Shown: positions 1-7,477 of the stretch, in pieces
How the letters are laid out: each line of letters begins with the position of its first letter
Position numbering within the stretch: position 1 is the stretch's first letter
DNA from: an uncultured Prevotella sp.
GTDB taxonomy: Bacteria > Bacteroidota > Bacteroidia > Bacteroidales > Bacteroidaceae
DNA length: 14,474 nt
Assembly (NCBI GenBank): GCA_900553965.1
Contig: USFX01000049.1
Span: 1-14,474, forward strand
Direction of reading: 5' to 3'
Position numbers and translations under genes: made by a program
The notes under the pieces: generated by a model
The model's input: the letters and a program-made list of their open reading frames with translations, nothing else
Database searches by the model: none
Told to the model about the DNA's origin: nothing

Positions 1-43
1 CTGCTTCCTGGGCTATCGCTCCAAATGTCGGACGAACCTTAAA

Positions 44-1345
44 TCAGAACGAATAAGAGAGTCCCAGCGAGCAATATTCATTGAACTGCCAGTAGCCCCA
101 TTCCTCATCACGTTTTTTGGCCGAGTCGTCAAGACGCGGATAGACAAAGATTGTCGTGCTGATATATTTCGTAACATTGAGCGTGATTGTGTTTTCCCAT
201 TCGAGCAGCGCTTTCTCGTATGTGGTATATCCATAGAGACGGGTGACCCATTTGATTTGGTCCGTAATCTTCCATGTGAGACTTGTCGTGAGCTGCGAAC
301 CGAAATCCTCCAGCGTGTGGTGGTCGCCGATGACACCATATTTCTTCGCCAGATTCTTCCTGTCGACATAGCGGAAGTTGAACGAAAGGAACGAAAGGTT
401 GACACTGCCGGTCAGCCGCTTGTTGTGCGTCTCCACCGAGTAGTCCATACCGAGACCTATGTTAAGATTGAAGGGCGACATGAAGTCTGAATAGACCTTC
501 TTGTCGTTGCTCTTCAGACCTTTGGCAAACTGTGTGTACGCCAGAACCTGAAGCGTGTAATACCAGCGTTTTGCCGCTAAAAGACCCAGCTTGCCGGTAT
601 ATCGGAGGAGGTCGTTGTTGGTCTTATACTTGTGAAGCGTGTCCGAAGGCGAAGTCTGATAGCCGAGCTTCATCTCCAGCTTGTTCTCAAACTTAATGCG
701 CTTTTTGTTGTTGTAATTCACGTTGAGGACCACGTTGCCCACCATGGAATAGTTGCTTTCGCCTCCCTTGTGCCAATTCTCCGACACATAGTTCTGCATG
801 ACCTGCAGACTGTTGTCGCCGCTGAACGTCCAGAAATTAGGACGCCTGACCATCACTTCCACCGGTGCGGCCACCGGCTCGTCGACCACCGGTGCGGCCA
901 GCTCTGTCAGTTCGACGTTGCGGCGGACCGGCTTCTCCACGTCGGCACGTATGGAACCGACCTTGCGCAGTCCGGTCTCTGTGGCGGCGACGAGATCCGG
1001 CCGCCGCATGTACATCGAGAGCAGAGCGGCATCGATGGCGTCAGTAACGTCGTCACGGCCAGAAGCCGCCGGAGCGATCTCCAACGTCTTTACGGCAGCA
1101 GAATGATAGAATGTCGGGGGGACAAAGAGACGGAAATAACGGCCGTCAGCTGCACCTTTGCGTCCGGCAGTCAAAGCGGCTGCAAGCGAGTCGGCACGCT
1201 GCAGGGAGACTGCGAGCGAGTCGGTGTATGCCCGGAGAACGATTGTCGTGTCGGGCTTGACAGGCCGGTTGATACGGCGCTGGGCTGATGCAGCGACAGA
1301 CAGGAGCAGGGTCGCAGAGAGGATATGGATATGTCTGATATTCAT
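44..1345 (-). CDS. DUF3078 domain outer-membrane beta-barrel protein
   Basis: The 433-residue product begins with a signal peptide (hydrophobic residues 8-20, probable cleavage after VAASA). A variable, Ala/Pro-rich region follows to about residue 165. The conserved DUF3078 part starts near residue 170 (FWTFSGDNSLQVMQNYVSEN, then NWHKGGESNYS) and continues as alternating, aromatic-rich strands to the end. The protein finishes in LGLSYSF: a terminal Phe after alternating hydrophobic residues is the usual signal for outer-membrane barrel assembly. The family is common in Bacteroidetes and its molecular function is unknown to me. The ATG at 1345 gives the only good signal peptide. The gene is transcribed away from pyrG, with its own promoter in the shared gap. 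Only 43 bp lie beyond the stop, too few to show a downstream partner. Family assignment is firm, barrel location likely, role unknown. Confidence 0.87.
   Translation of the reverse strand: MNIRHIHILSATLLLSVAASAQRRINRPVKPDTTIVLRAYTDSLAVSLQRADSLAAALTAGRKGAADGRYFRLFVPPTFYHSAAVKTLEIAPAASGRDDVTDAIDAALLSMYMRRPDLVAATETGLRKVGSIRADVEKPVRRNVELTELAAPVVDEPVAAPVEVMVRRPNFWTFSGDNSLQVMQNYVSENWHKGGESNYSMVGNVVLNVNYNNKKRIKFENKLEMKLGYQTSPSDTLHKYKTNNDLLRYTGKLGLLAAKRWYYTLQVLAYTQFAKGLKSNDKKVYSDFMSPFNLNIGLGMDYSVETHNKRLTGSVNLSFLSFNFRYVDRKNLAKKYGVIGDHHTLEDFGSQLTTSLTWKITDQIKWVTRLYGYTTYEKALLEWENTITLNVTKYISTTIFVYPRLDDSAKKRDEEWGYWQFNEYCSLGLSYSF
859..900. repeat. 15-bp direct repeat (period 27) inside the DUF3078 gene
   Basis: CCACCGGTGCGGCCA occurs exactly at 859-873 and again at 886-900, a period of 27 bp or nine codons. 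It encodes the Ala/Pro/Val-rich stretch around residues 150-163 (APVVDEPVAAPVEV), just before the conserved domain. It looks like a flexible linker that can change length by slippage. Confidence 0.6.
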
Positions 1346-1399
1346 TACTTGCTGTTCACCATAAGATGAGATAATGTGAGGATAGCGCAGACGAGCGCA

Positions 1400-1417
1400 A
1401 TGTGAGCTGGCTCACAT
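1400..1417. promoter_or_regulatory. perfect 18-bp dyad of CRP/FNR-site type
   Basis: ATGTGAGC-TG-GCTCACAT is a perfect inverted repeat. It contains TGTGA-N6-TCACA, the form of the classical CRP-family operator. It lies about 55 bp upstream of the DUF3078 start and downstream of that gene's predicted -7 boxes, a position suited to repression. As an RNA hairpin it would close a two-base loop, so a protein-binding site is more natural, although a 6-bp stem with a 6-base loop is possible. No regulator is identified. Confidence 0.4.
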
Positions 1418-1440
1418 ATTGCCGGGTGCAGCCTATCTTA

Positions 1441-1486
1441 TGCAAAGATAATGCAAAGATAACCATTATTATTGGAATTTAACCAA
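1441..1486 (-). promoter_or_regulatory. predicted promoter(s) of the DUF3078 gene
   Basis: TGCAAAGATAA is repeated in tandem at 1441-1451 and 1452-1462. Read on the minus strand, each copy holds a perfect Bacteroidetes -7 box (TATCTTTG, fitting TAnnTTTG) at 1443-1450 and 1454-1461. A partial -33 element (TTGGTT on the minus strand, 1481-1486) sits about 20 bp upstream of the second box. Transcription would begin near 1435-1447 and leave a leader of roughly 100 bases. The two boxes could give two start sites. Confidence 0.55.
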
Positions 1487-1521
1487 CGCCATACCCGTCA
1501 ATACTAATTCTTTACCTAATC

Positions 1522-1553
1522 TTTGCGGGTTTCAACTTTTTTTAGTAATTTTG
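1522..1553 (+). promoter_or_regulatory. predicted pyrG-yidC promoter
   Basis: TTTG at 1522-1525, a 20-bp spacer and TAATTTTG at 1546-1553 match the Bacteroidetes consensus TTTG-N19-21-TAnnTTTG at every fixed position. A T-rich run fills part of the spacer. Transcription should start near 1560, giving a leader of about 45 bases before the GTG start of pyrG at 1605. No Shine-Dalgarno sequence is visible; the leader is AT-rich. Confidence 0.75.
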
Positions 1554-1604
1554 CGCCTTGAGTATAATTAAGGTATTAGATAAGAATCATTAAATTATAT
1601 AATC

Positions 1605-3215
1605 GTGGCAGAAACTAAGTATATCTTCGTCACCGGCGGTGTGGTTTCATCGCTTGGCAAAGGAATAATCTCGTCGTCCATCGGCAAACTGCTTCAGGCC
1701 AGAGGCTACAACATCACAATCCAGAAGTTTGATCCTTACATCAATATCGACCCGGGAACCCTCAATCCATACGAGCACGGAGAATGTTACGTGACCGTCG
1801 ACGGTATGGAGACCGACCTCGATCTCGGCCACTATGAGCGCTTCACCGGCATACAGACCACCAAGGCCAACTCGCTGACGACGGGACGCATCTACAAGGC
1901 CGTCATCGACAAGGAGCGCCGCGGCGACTATTTAGGCAAGACCATACAGGTGGTGCCCCACATCACAAACGAAATAAAACGCAACATCAAGCTGCTCGGC
2001 GAGAAGTATCACTATGACTTCGTCATCACCGAAATCGGAGGTACCATCGGCGACATCGAGAGCGCTCCGTTCCTTGAGGCCATCAGACAGATGAAATGGG
2101 AAATGGGAAAGAACGCCGTGAACGTCCATCTCACCTACGTACCCTATCTGAAGGCTGCCGGTGAGCTGAAGACAAAGCCCACGCAGCACTCCGTAAAGGA
2201 ACTGCAAAGCGTCGGAATACAGCCGGACATCCTCATCCTGCGCACGGAGAAACATCTGAACGACGAGATTCTGAAGAAGGTGGCGTCGTTCTGCAACGTC
2301 GAGAAGGACTGCGTCGTGCAGAGCGAGGACCTGCCATCCATCTATGAGGTGCCGGTGAACATGCAGCGACAAGGCCTTGACACGGCCATCATGCGCAAAC
2401 TCGGCATGGAAATCGGTGAGACTCCGACGCTCGGCCCGTGGCGCAGCTTCCTCGAACGCCGCAACAACGCTACCAAGGAGGTGCGCATCGGATTGGTCGG
2501 CAAATATGATTTGCAGGACGCCTACAAGAGCATCCGCGAAAGCCTCGCACAGGCAGGAACCTACAACGACCGCAAGACCGTCATCACGTTCATCAACTCT
2601 GAGACCATCACTGAGGACAACGTTGCCGAAAAACTGGACGGACAGGACGGCATCGTGATTTGCCCGGGATTCGGACAGCGCGGCATCGAAGGTAAGGTCG
2701 TCGCCGCCCACTACACCCGTACGCACGACATCCCGACATTCGGCATCTGTCTGGGTATGCAGATGATTGTGATAGAGTTCGCACGCAACGTCCTCGGATA
2801 TGCTGACGCCAACAGCCGCGAGATGGACAGCAAGACGCCACACAACGTCATTGACATCATGGAGGAGCAGAAGAACATAACCGACATGGGCGGCACGATG
2901 CGTCTCGGTGCATACGAGTGTGTTCTTAAACAAGGTTCGCGCGTGTTCGATATATACAAGAAAGAGCACATCCAGGAGCGCCACCGCCACCGTTATGAGT
3001 TCAACAACGACTATCAGACGGAATATGAGCGCAACGGTATGCTGTGCGTGGGACGCAACCCGGAGAGCGACCTCGTCGAAATAGTGGAAATACCCGGACT
3101 GAAATGGTACATCGGAACACAGTTCCACCCCGAATATCAGAGCACCGTGCTCCATCCGCACCCGCTCTTCGTAGACTTTATAAGAACAGCAATCAAGAAC
3201 AAGAAAGATGAATAA
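1605..3215 (+). CDS. pyrG: CTP synthase (glutamine-hydrolysing)
   Basis: CTP synthase converts UTP, ATP and glutamine to CTP, the last step of de novo pyrimidine nucleotide synthesis, in the cytoplasm. The 536 residues match the usual full length. The N-terminal amidoligase domain (about 1-270) has the P-loop GGVVSSLGKG at 11-20 and the conserved FDPYINIDPGTLNPYEHGE region at 42-60. The C-terminal class I glutamine amidotransferase domain (about 293-530) has the oxyanion loop PGFGQRG (354-360), nucleophile Cys382 in GICLGMQ, and His508/Glu510 in FHPEYQ. The start codon is GTG: it gives the canonical N-terminus MAETKYIFVTGG, and no in-frame ATG precedes it. The gene has its own strong promoter and ends 8 nt inside the start of yidC, so the two are probably translated together. 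Confidence 0.98.
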   Translation: MAETKYIFVTGGVVSSLGKGIISSSIGKLLQARGYNITIQKFDPYINIDPGTLNPYEHGECYVTVDGMETDLDLGHYERFTGIQTTKANSLTTGRIYKAVIDKERRGDYLGKTIQVVPHITNEIKRNIKLLGEKYHYDFVITEIGGTIGDIESAPFLEAIRQMKWEMGKNAVNVHLTYVPYLKAAGELKTKPTQHSVKELQSVGIQPDILILRTEKHLNDEILKKVASFCNVEKDCVVQSEDLPSIYEVPVNMQRQGLDTAIMRKLGMEIGETPTLGPWRSFLERRNNATKEVRIGLVGKYDLQDAYKSIRESLAQAGTYNDRKTVITFINSETITEDNVAEKLDGQDGIVICPGFGQRGIEGKVVAAHYTRTHDIPTFGICLGMQMIVIEFARNVLGYADANSREMDSKTPHNVIDIMEEQKNITDMGGTMRLGAYECVLKQGSRVFDIYKKEHIQERHRHRYEFNNDYQTEYERNGMLCVGRNPESDLVEIVEIPGLKWYIGTQFHPEYQSTVLHPHPLFVDFIRTAIKNKKDE

Positions 3216-5100
3216 GAACAACACCATCGGTATTGTACTGATAATATTGGTGCTGATAGGTTTCAGCTGGTACAACCAACCGTCAGCCGAGGAAATTGCC
3301 GCACAGCGCCGGCAGGACTCCATAGCCACCGTGACGAGACAGAAAGCGGAAGAGGCGCAAAAGCTCGCAGCCGACACGAAGAAGGCGCAGGCTCTCGCCC
3401 AGGCGCAGGGCGACAGCACGGCTCTGTTCCATCAGGCTCTCAACGGAAGCAACAGTCAGGTCGTCCTGAAGAACAGCAAGGTGGAGCTGACGCTCGACAC
3501 AAAGGGCGGCGTGGTCAAAAAAGCAAAAATCCTTGGTTTCAAGGACCGCAACGACGCCAGCGACGTGACGCTCTTCGAGGGCGGCGACCAGAACCTCAAC
3601 TTCATGCTGGCCGGCAAGACGACCAACATCATCACGTCTGATCTCTATTTCACACCAACGAACGTGACCGACTCAACCGTCACCATGACGGCTGAGGCAG
3701 GAAACGGCGGTGCCGTCATACTCGACTATAAGCTTGGCGCCGACTATATGCTCCACATGTCATTCCGCACTCAAGGACTAAGCGGCATCTTCGCGCCCAA
3801 CTGCAAGGAGATGGACATCGTGTGGAACGAGAAGTGTCGCCAGCAGGAGAAAGGATTTACGTTTGAGAACCGCTACGCCTCACTCACATACAAGGAGAAG
3901 GACGGCGGCACGGACTATCTGAACGAAACTTCCGCAAAGGAGAACGAAAAGATTGAAGAGGCCCTCGACTGGGTTGCCTTCAAGAACCAGTTCTTCAGCG
4001 CCGTGCTCATCGCAAAGGACGAAATCGCGGCCAACTCGCTCATGACGAGCATACCGCAGGAGAAAGGCTCGGGCTATCTGAAGCAGTATGAGGCGAAGAT
4101 GAAGACGGCGTTCGACCCCACCGGCGCAAGACCGACGGAGTTTGAGATGTTCATCGGTCCGAACGATTTCCGTCTGCTTCAGGACGTCGAGGAGGAAAGC
4201 ACGTTCGGCAAGGACCTCGAACTGCAGCAGCTCGTCTACTTGGGATGGCCTCTGTTCCGCATCATCAACCGCTGGTTCACGCTCTACGTCTTCGACTGGC
4301 TGACCGGATTCGGCCTCAACATGGGCATCGTGCTCATCATCATAACACTGCTGCTCAAGTTCATCACCTTCCCGATGGTGAAGAAGAGCTATATGAGCTC
4401 CGCGAAGATGCGCGTGCTCAAACCGAAACTCGAAGAGGCCACAAAGCAGTATGACAAGCCCGAGGACCAGATGATGAAGCAGCAGGCCATGATGGCGCTC
4501 TACTCCAAATATGGCGTGAGCCCGCTCTCGGGCTGTCTGCCGATGCTCATCCAGATGCCTATCTGGATCGCGATGTTCAACTTCGTGCCCAACGCCATCC
4601 AGCTGCGCGGCGAGAGCTTCCTCTGGATAAACGACCTGTCGACATACGACCCGATACTGGAGTGGAACACGAATATCTGGCTCATCGGCGACCATCTCAG
4701 CCTCACCTGCATACTCTTCTGCGTGTCGAACATCCTCTACTCGGTCATGAGCATGCGCCAGCAGAAGGACCAGATGGTCGGACAGCAGGCTGAACAGATG
4801 AAGATGATGCAGTGGATGATGTACCTCATGCCCGTGATGTTCTTCTTCATGTTCAATGACTATTCGGCCGGCCTCAACTTCTACTATTTCATCTCGCTCT
4901 TCTTCAGCGCCGCCATCATGTGGACACTGCGCAAGACGACGGACGACGAGAAGCTGCTGGCCATTCTGGAAGCACGCTACAAGGAGAACATGAAAAACCC
5001 GAAGAAAACCAGCGGACTGGCCGCAAGGCTTGAAGCCATGCAGAAACAGGCCGCCGAGATACAGAGACAACAACGCGAAATGCAGAACAGAAGAAAATGA
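3208..5100 (+). CDS. yidC: membrane protein insertase YidC
   Basis: YidC inserts and folds inner-membrane proteins, alone or with SecYEG. The 630-residue product has the long, Gram-negative architecture. An N-terminal membrane segment spans 6-20, followed by a charged, probably coiled stretch at 27-68. The periplasmic beta-sandwich domain covers about 85-320. The conserved insertase core covers about 345-575 with five membrane segments, including PMLIQMPIWIAMF (445-457) and MKMMQWMMYLMPVMFFFMF (531-549). The C-terminus (580-630) is basic and Gln/Lys-rich, as expected for ribosome contact. The groove residue that is Arg in E. coli YidC appears as Lys384 here (LLLKFITFPMVKKSY), keeping the charge. 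The start overlaps the pyrG stop (ATGAATAA), so it shares the pyrG promoter. An inverted repeat follows the stop. Confidence 0.97.
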   Translation: MNKNNTIGIVLIILVLIGFSWYNQPSAEEIAAQRRQDSIATVTRQKAEEAQKLAADTKKAQALAQAQGDSTALFHQALNGSNSQVVLKNSKVELTLDTKGGVVKKAKILGFKDRNDASDVTLFEGGDQNLNFMLAGKTTNIITSDLYFTPTNVTDSTVTMTAEAGNGGAVILDYKLGADYMLHMSFRTQGLSGIFAPNCKEMDIVWNEKCRQQEKGFTFENRYASLTYKEKDGGTDYLNETSAKENEKIEEALDWVAFKNQFFSAVLIAKDEIAANSLMTSIPQEKGSGYLKQYEAKMKTAFDPTGARPTEFEMFIGPNDFRLLQDVEEESTFGKDLELQQLVYLGWPLFRIINRWFTLYVFDWLTGFGLNMGIVLIIITLLLKFITFPMVKKSYMSSAKMRVLKPKLEEATKQYDKPEDQMMKQQAMMALYSKYGVSPLSGCLPMLIQMPIWIAMFNFVPNAIQLRGESFLWINDLSTYDPILEWNTNIWLIGDHLSLTCILFCVSNILYSVMSMRQQKDQMVGQQAEQMKMMQWMMYLMPVMFFFMFNDYSAGLNFYYFISLFFSAAIMWTLRKTTDDEKLLAILEARYKENMKNPKKTSGLAARLEAMQKQAAEIQRQQREMQNRRK

Positions 5101-5131
5101 TATGTTCTGAATGAACGGAAAGTTTTAGAAT

Positions 5132-5216
5132 AAACGCAGGGACGCAAAGACGCAAAGGTTATTTTTAACTGGACACACACAGTAAAAGTATTCTCGGCGT
5201 CTTTGCGTCTCAGCGT
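5132..5216. repeat. CGCAAAGACGC inverted repeat, copy 1 (intergenic)
   Basis: GACGCAAAGACGC at 5141-5153 pairs perfectly with GCGTCTTTGCGTC at 5197-5209, and the pairing continues imperfectly outward (ACGCA near 5134 with GCGT near 5213). The 43-base spacer contains a short T run. It begins about 30 bp after the yidC stop and ends about 30 bp before dpp5, so it may act as a transcription terminator. Its arms match copy 2 at 10369-10459 while the spacers differ. This suggests a dispersed repeat family rather than an ordinary terminator. I saw no convincing dpp5 promoter in the remaining gap. Confidence 0.75.
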
Positions 5217-5245
5217 ATTCAATCAGAAGCTAATATTACCAACAA

Positions 5246-7420
5246 ATGAAAACATATCGAATAATCGTTGCCGCCGTGATAGCGCTGTTCGCACACACCG
5301 GCAGCACAAAAGCACAGAATGCCGTGAACATAGGCAAGAACAACATCACACTCAGCAGCCGCCTCATGACTCCCGAAGCTCTGTGGGCCATGGGACGCAT
5401 CGCCTCGGCGGAAGCATCAGCCGAAGGAAAGCAGATTGTCTATCAGGTGGGCTACTATAGCGTAAAGGAGAACAAGGGCCATCAGGTCATCTGCGTCATT
5501 GACGCCGACGGAAAGAACAACCGCCAGCTGACCACCGCTGCCGCCAGCGAGACCGACCCGACATGGGTGAACGGCCGCATCGCCTTCCTTACCGGAGGGG
5601 AGATATGGTCGATGGAGCGCGACGGCAGTGACCGCCGCCAGCTCAGCAGGACGGACGGAAGCGTCGAGGGCTTCAAGTTCTCGCCCGACGGCCGGAAGGT
5701 TATCATCATCAAGTCGATGGCGTTCAACGAGATTATCAAGAAGAACCCAGACGATCTGCCTCTGGCCACCGGCCGCCGCGTCACCGACCTCATGTATCGT
5801 CATTGGGACCACTACGTCGAGACAATCCAGCATCCCTTTATCGCCGATGTCAACGAGGACGGCACCATCGGCAACATGATGACCGACATACTTGAAGGCG
5901 AGCCATACGAGTGTCCGATGGAACCGTTCGGCGGAATCGAGCAGCTCGCGTGGAGCCCTTCGTCGAAATCCATTGCATATACGTGTCGCAAGAAGACGGG
6001 ACTGGACTATGCCATCTCCACCGATTCGGACATCTTCCTGTATGAAGTGGACACGAAAGAGACGCGCAACCTCTGCAAGCCGGAGGGATATAAGCCCGTC
6101 GCCGTGAAGCCCACCCACACAATGAAAGACCAGAAGGTCAACAGCGAGGAGAACCTGAAGAACAATCCCGGCTATGACACCAACCCTCAGTTCTCACCCG
6201 ACGGCAAGTATGTGGCATGGCAGAGCATGGCCCGCGACGGATATGAGGCCGACCGCAACCGTCTCTGCGTCTACACCTTTGCCACAGGTGAGAAGACATA
6301 CGTCACGGAATCGTTCGACTCCAACGTTGATGCCTTCTGCTGGAGTGCCGACTCAAAGACGCTATCATTCACCGCTGTATGGCACGGTTGCACCAACATA
6401 TACCACACAAACCTCAAGGGCGAGGTGAAACAGCTCACCAACGACTGGGCCGACTATCTTTCCGTTGCTCCGGCCAACGACGGCGACAAGCTCCTCACCA
6501 TGCGCCAGAGCCTCTCCGCTCCGACCGATATCTACGTCGTTTCTCCCGGAAAAGAAGTGAAGAAAACCAAGATTGCGCAGGTGACAACGGAGAACAAGCA
6601 CATCACCGACCAGCTCACATTCGGTAAAGTGCAACAGCGTTGGGTCAAGACTACCGATGGAAAGAACATGCTCTGCTGGATTGTTCTGCCGTCAGACTTC
6701 GACGAGAACAAGAAGTACCCCACCCTGCTCTTCTGCGAGGGCGGTCCGCAAAGCCCCGTCAGCCAGTTCTGGAGCTACCGTTGGAACTTCCAGATAATGG
6801 CAGCCAACGGCTATGTCATTGTAGCTCCCAACCGCCACGGCCTTCCCGGTTTCGGCTCTGAATGGAACGAGCAGGTGAGCGGCGACTGGACCGGCCAGTG
6901 CATGAACGACTATCTGTCGGCCATTGACGATGCCGCAGCCAATCTGCCGTTCGTTGACCGCGACCGCCTCGGCGCCGTGGGAGCCAGCTTCGGCGGCTTC
7001 AGCGTCTACTATCTCGCCGGCCACCACGACAAGCGCTTCAAGTGCTTCATCGCCCACGACGGTGCATTCAATCTCGAATCGATGTACACCGACACCGAGG
7101 AAGCATGGTTCAGCAACTGGGAATACGATGACGCTTTCTGGGACAAGCATCAGACAAGCAATGCCCGGAAGACATACGACAACTCGCCGCATAAGTTTGT
7201 AGACCGCTGGGACACACCCATCCTCTGTATCCACGGCGAAAAGGATTACCGCATCAACTACAACCAAGGCATGGGAGCCTTCAACGCAGCCCGTATGCGC
7301 GGCATCCCGGCCGAGCTTCTCATCTTCCCCGACGAGAATCACTGGGTGCTCAAACCACAAAACGGAGTCCTTTGGCAGCGCACTTTCTTCGGATGGCTTG
7401 ACCGCTGGTTAAAGAAGTAA
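5246..7420 (+). CDS. dpp5: dipeptidyl peptidase 5-like S9 family serine peptidase
   Basis: DPP5 removes dipeptides from peptide N-termini, preferring hydrophobic/Ala residues in the P1 position, in the periplasm of asaccharolytic Bacteroidales such as Porphyromonas gingivalis. The 724-residue product starts with a signal peptide (MKTYRIIVAAVIALFAHTGS, likely cut after KA at 22-23). A WD40-like beta-propeller with repeated FSPDG/WSPSS motifs (145, 236, 316) runs to about 455. The C-terminal alpha/beta-hydrolase domain carries Ser581 in GASFGG, Asp667 in HGEKDYRIN and His699 in DENHWV. The conserved segments closely follow P. gingivalis DPP5 as I remember it. Residues about 281-308 look like an extra loop absent from that enzyme. 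The next gene follows after 57 bp without a terminator and encodes a likely dipeptide carrier, so the pair probably forms a peptide-use operon. Confidence 0.9.
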   Translation: MKTYRIIVAAVIALFAHTGSTKAQNAVNIGKNNITLSSRLMTPEALWAMGRIASAEASAEGKQIVYQVGYYSVKENKGHQVICVIDADGKNNRQLTTAAASETDPTWVNGRIAFLTGGEIWSMERDGSDRRQLSRTDGSVEGFKFSPDGRKVIIIKSMAFNEIIKKNPDDLPLATGRRVTDLMYRHWDHYVETIQHPFIADVNEDGTIGNMMTDILEGEPYECPMEPFGGIEQLAWSPSSKSIAYTCRKKTGLDYAISTDSDIFLYEVDTKETRNLCKPEGYKPVAVKPTHTMKDQKVNSEENLKNNPGYDTNPQFSPDGKYVAWQSMARDGYEADRNRLCVYTFATGEKTYVTESFDSNVDAFCWSADSKTLSFTAVWHGCTNIYHTNLKGEVKQLTNDWADYLSVAPANDGDKLLTMRQSLSAPTDIYVVSPGKEVKKTKIAQVTTENKHITDQLTFGKVQQRWVKTTDGKNMLCWIVLPSDFDENKKYPTLLFCEGGPQSPVSQFWSYRWNFQIMAANGYVIVAPNRHGLPGFGSEWNEQVSGDWTGQCMNDYLSAIDDAAANLPFVDRDRLGAVGASFGGFSVYYLAGHHDKRFKCFIAHDGAFNLESMYTDTEEAWFSNWEYDDAFWDKHQTSNARKTYDNSPHKFVDRWDTPILCIHGEKDYRINYNQGMGAFNAARMRGIPAELLIFPDENHWVLKPQNGVLWQRTFFGWLDRWLKK

Positions 7421-7477
7421 GGATAAGAAAAACTCATTAAACAAGAAAAACAAAAGAACATATAAAATAAAGAAACA

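Noticed and set aside
1932..3419. 495-codon minus-strand open frame across pyrG and the start of yidC
   Set aside because: It is antisense to unmistakable CTP synthase motifs, is rich in His/Val/Leu as expected for a shadow frame, and has no recognisable domain.
3880..5073. 397-codon minus-strand open frame across yidC
   Set aside because: It is antisense to the conserved insertase core, and its His/Glu/Val-rich composition is typical of a shadow frame.
5417..6118. 233-codon minus-strand open frame opposite dpp5, and a similar one at 6692-7360
   Set aside because: Both lie antisense to conserved DPP5 propeller and catalytic regions and have no features of their own.
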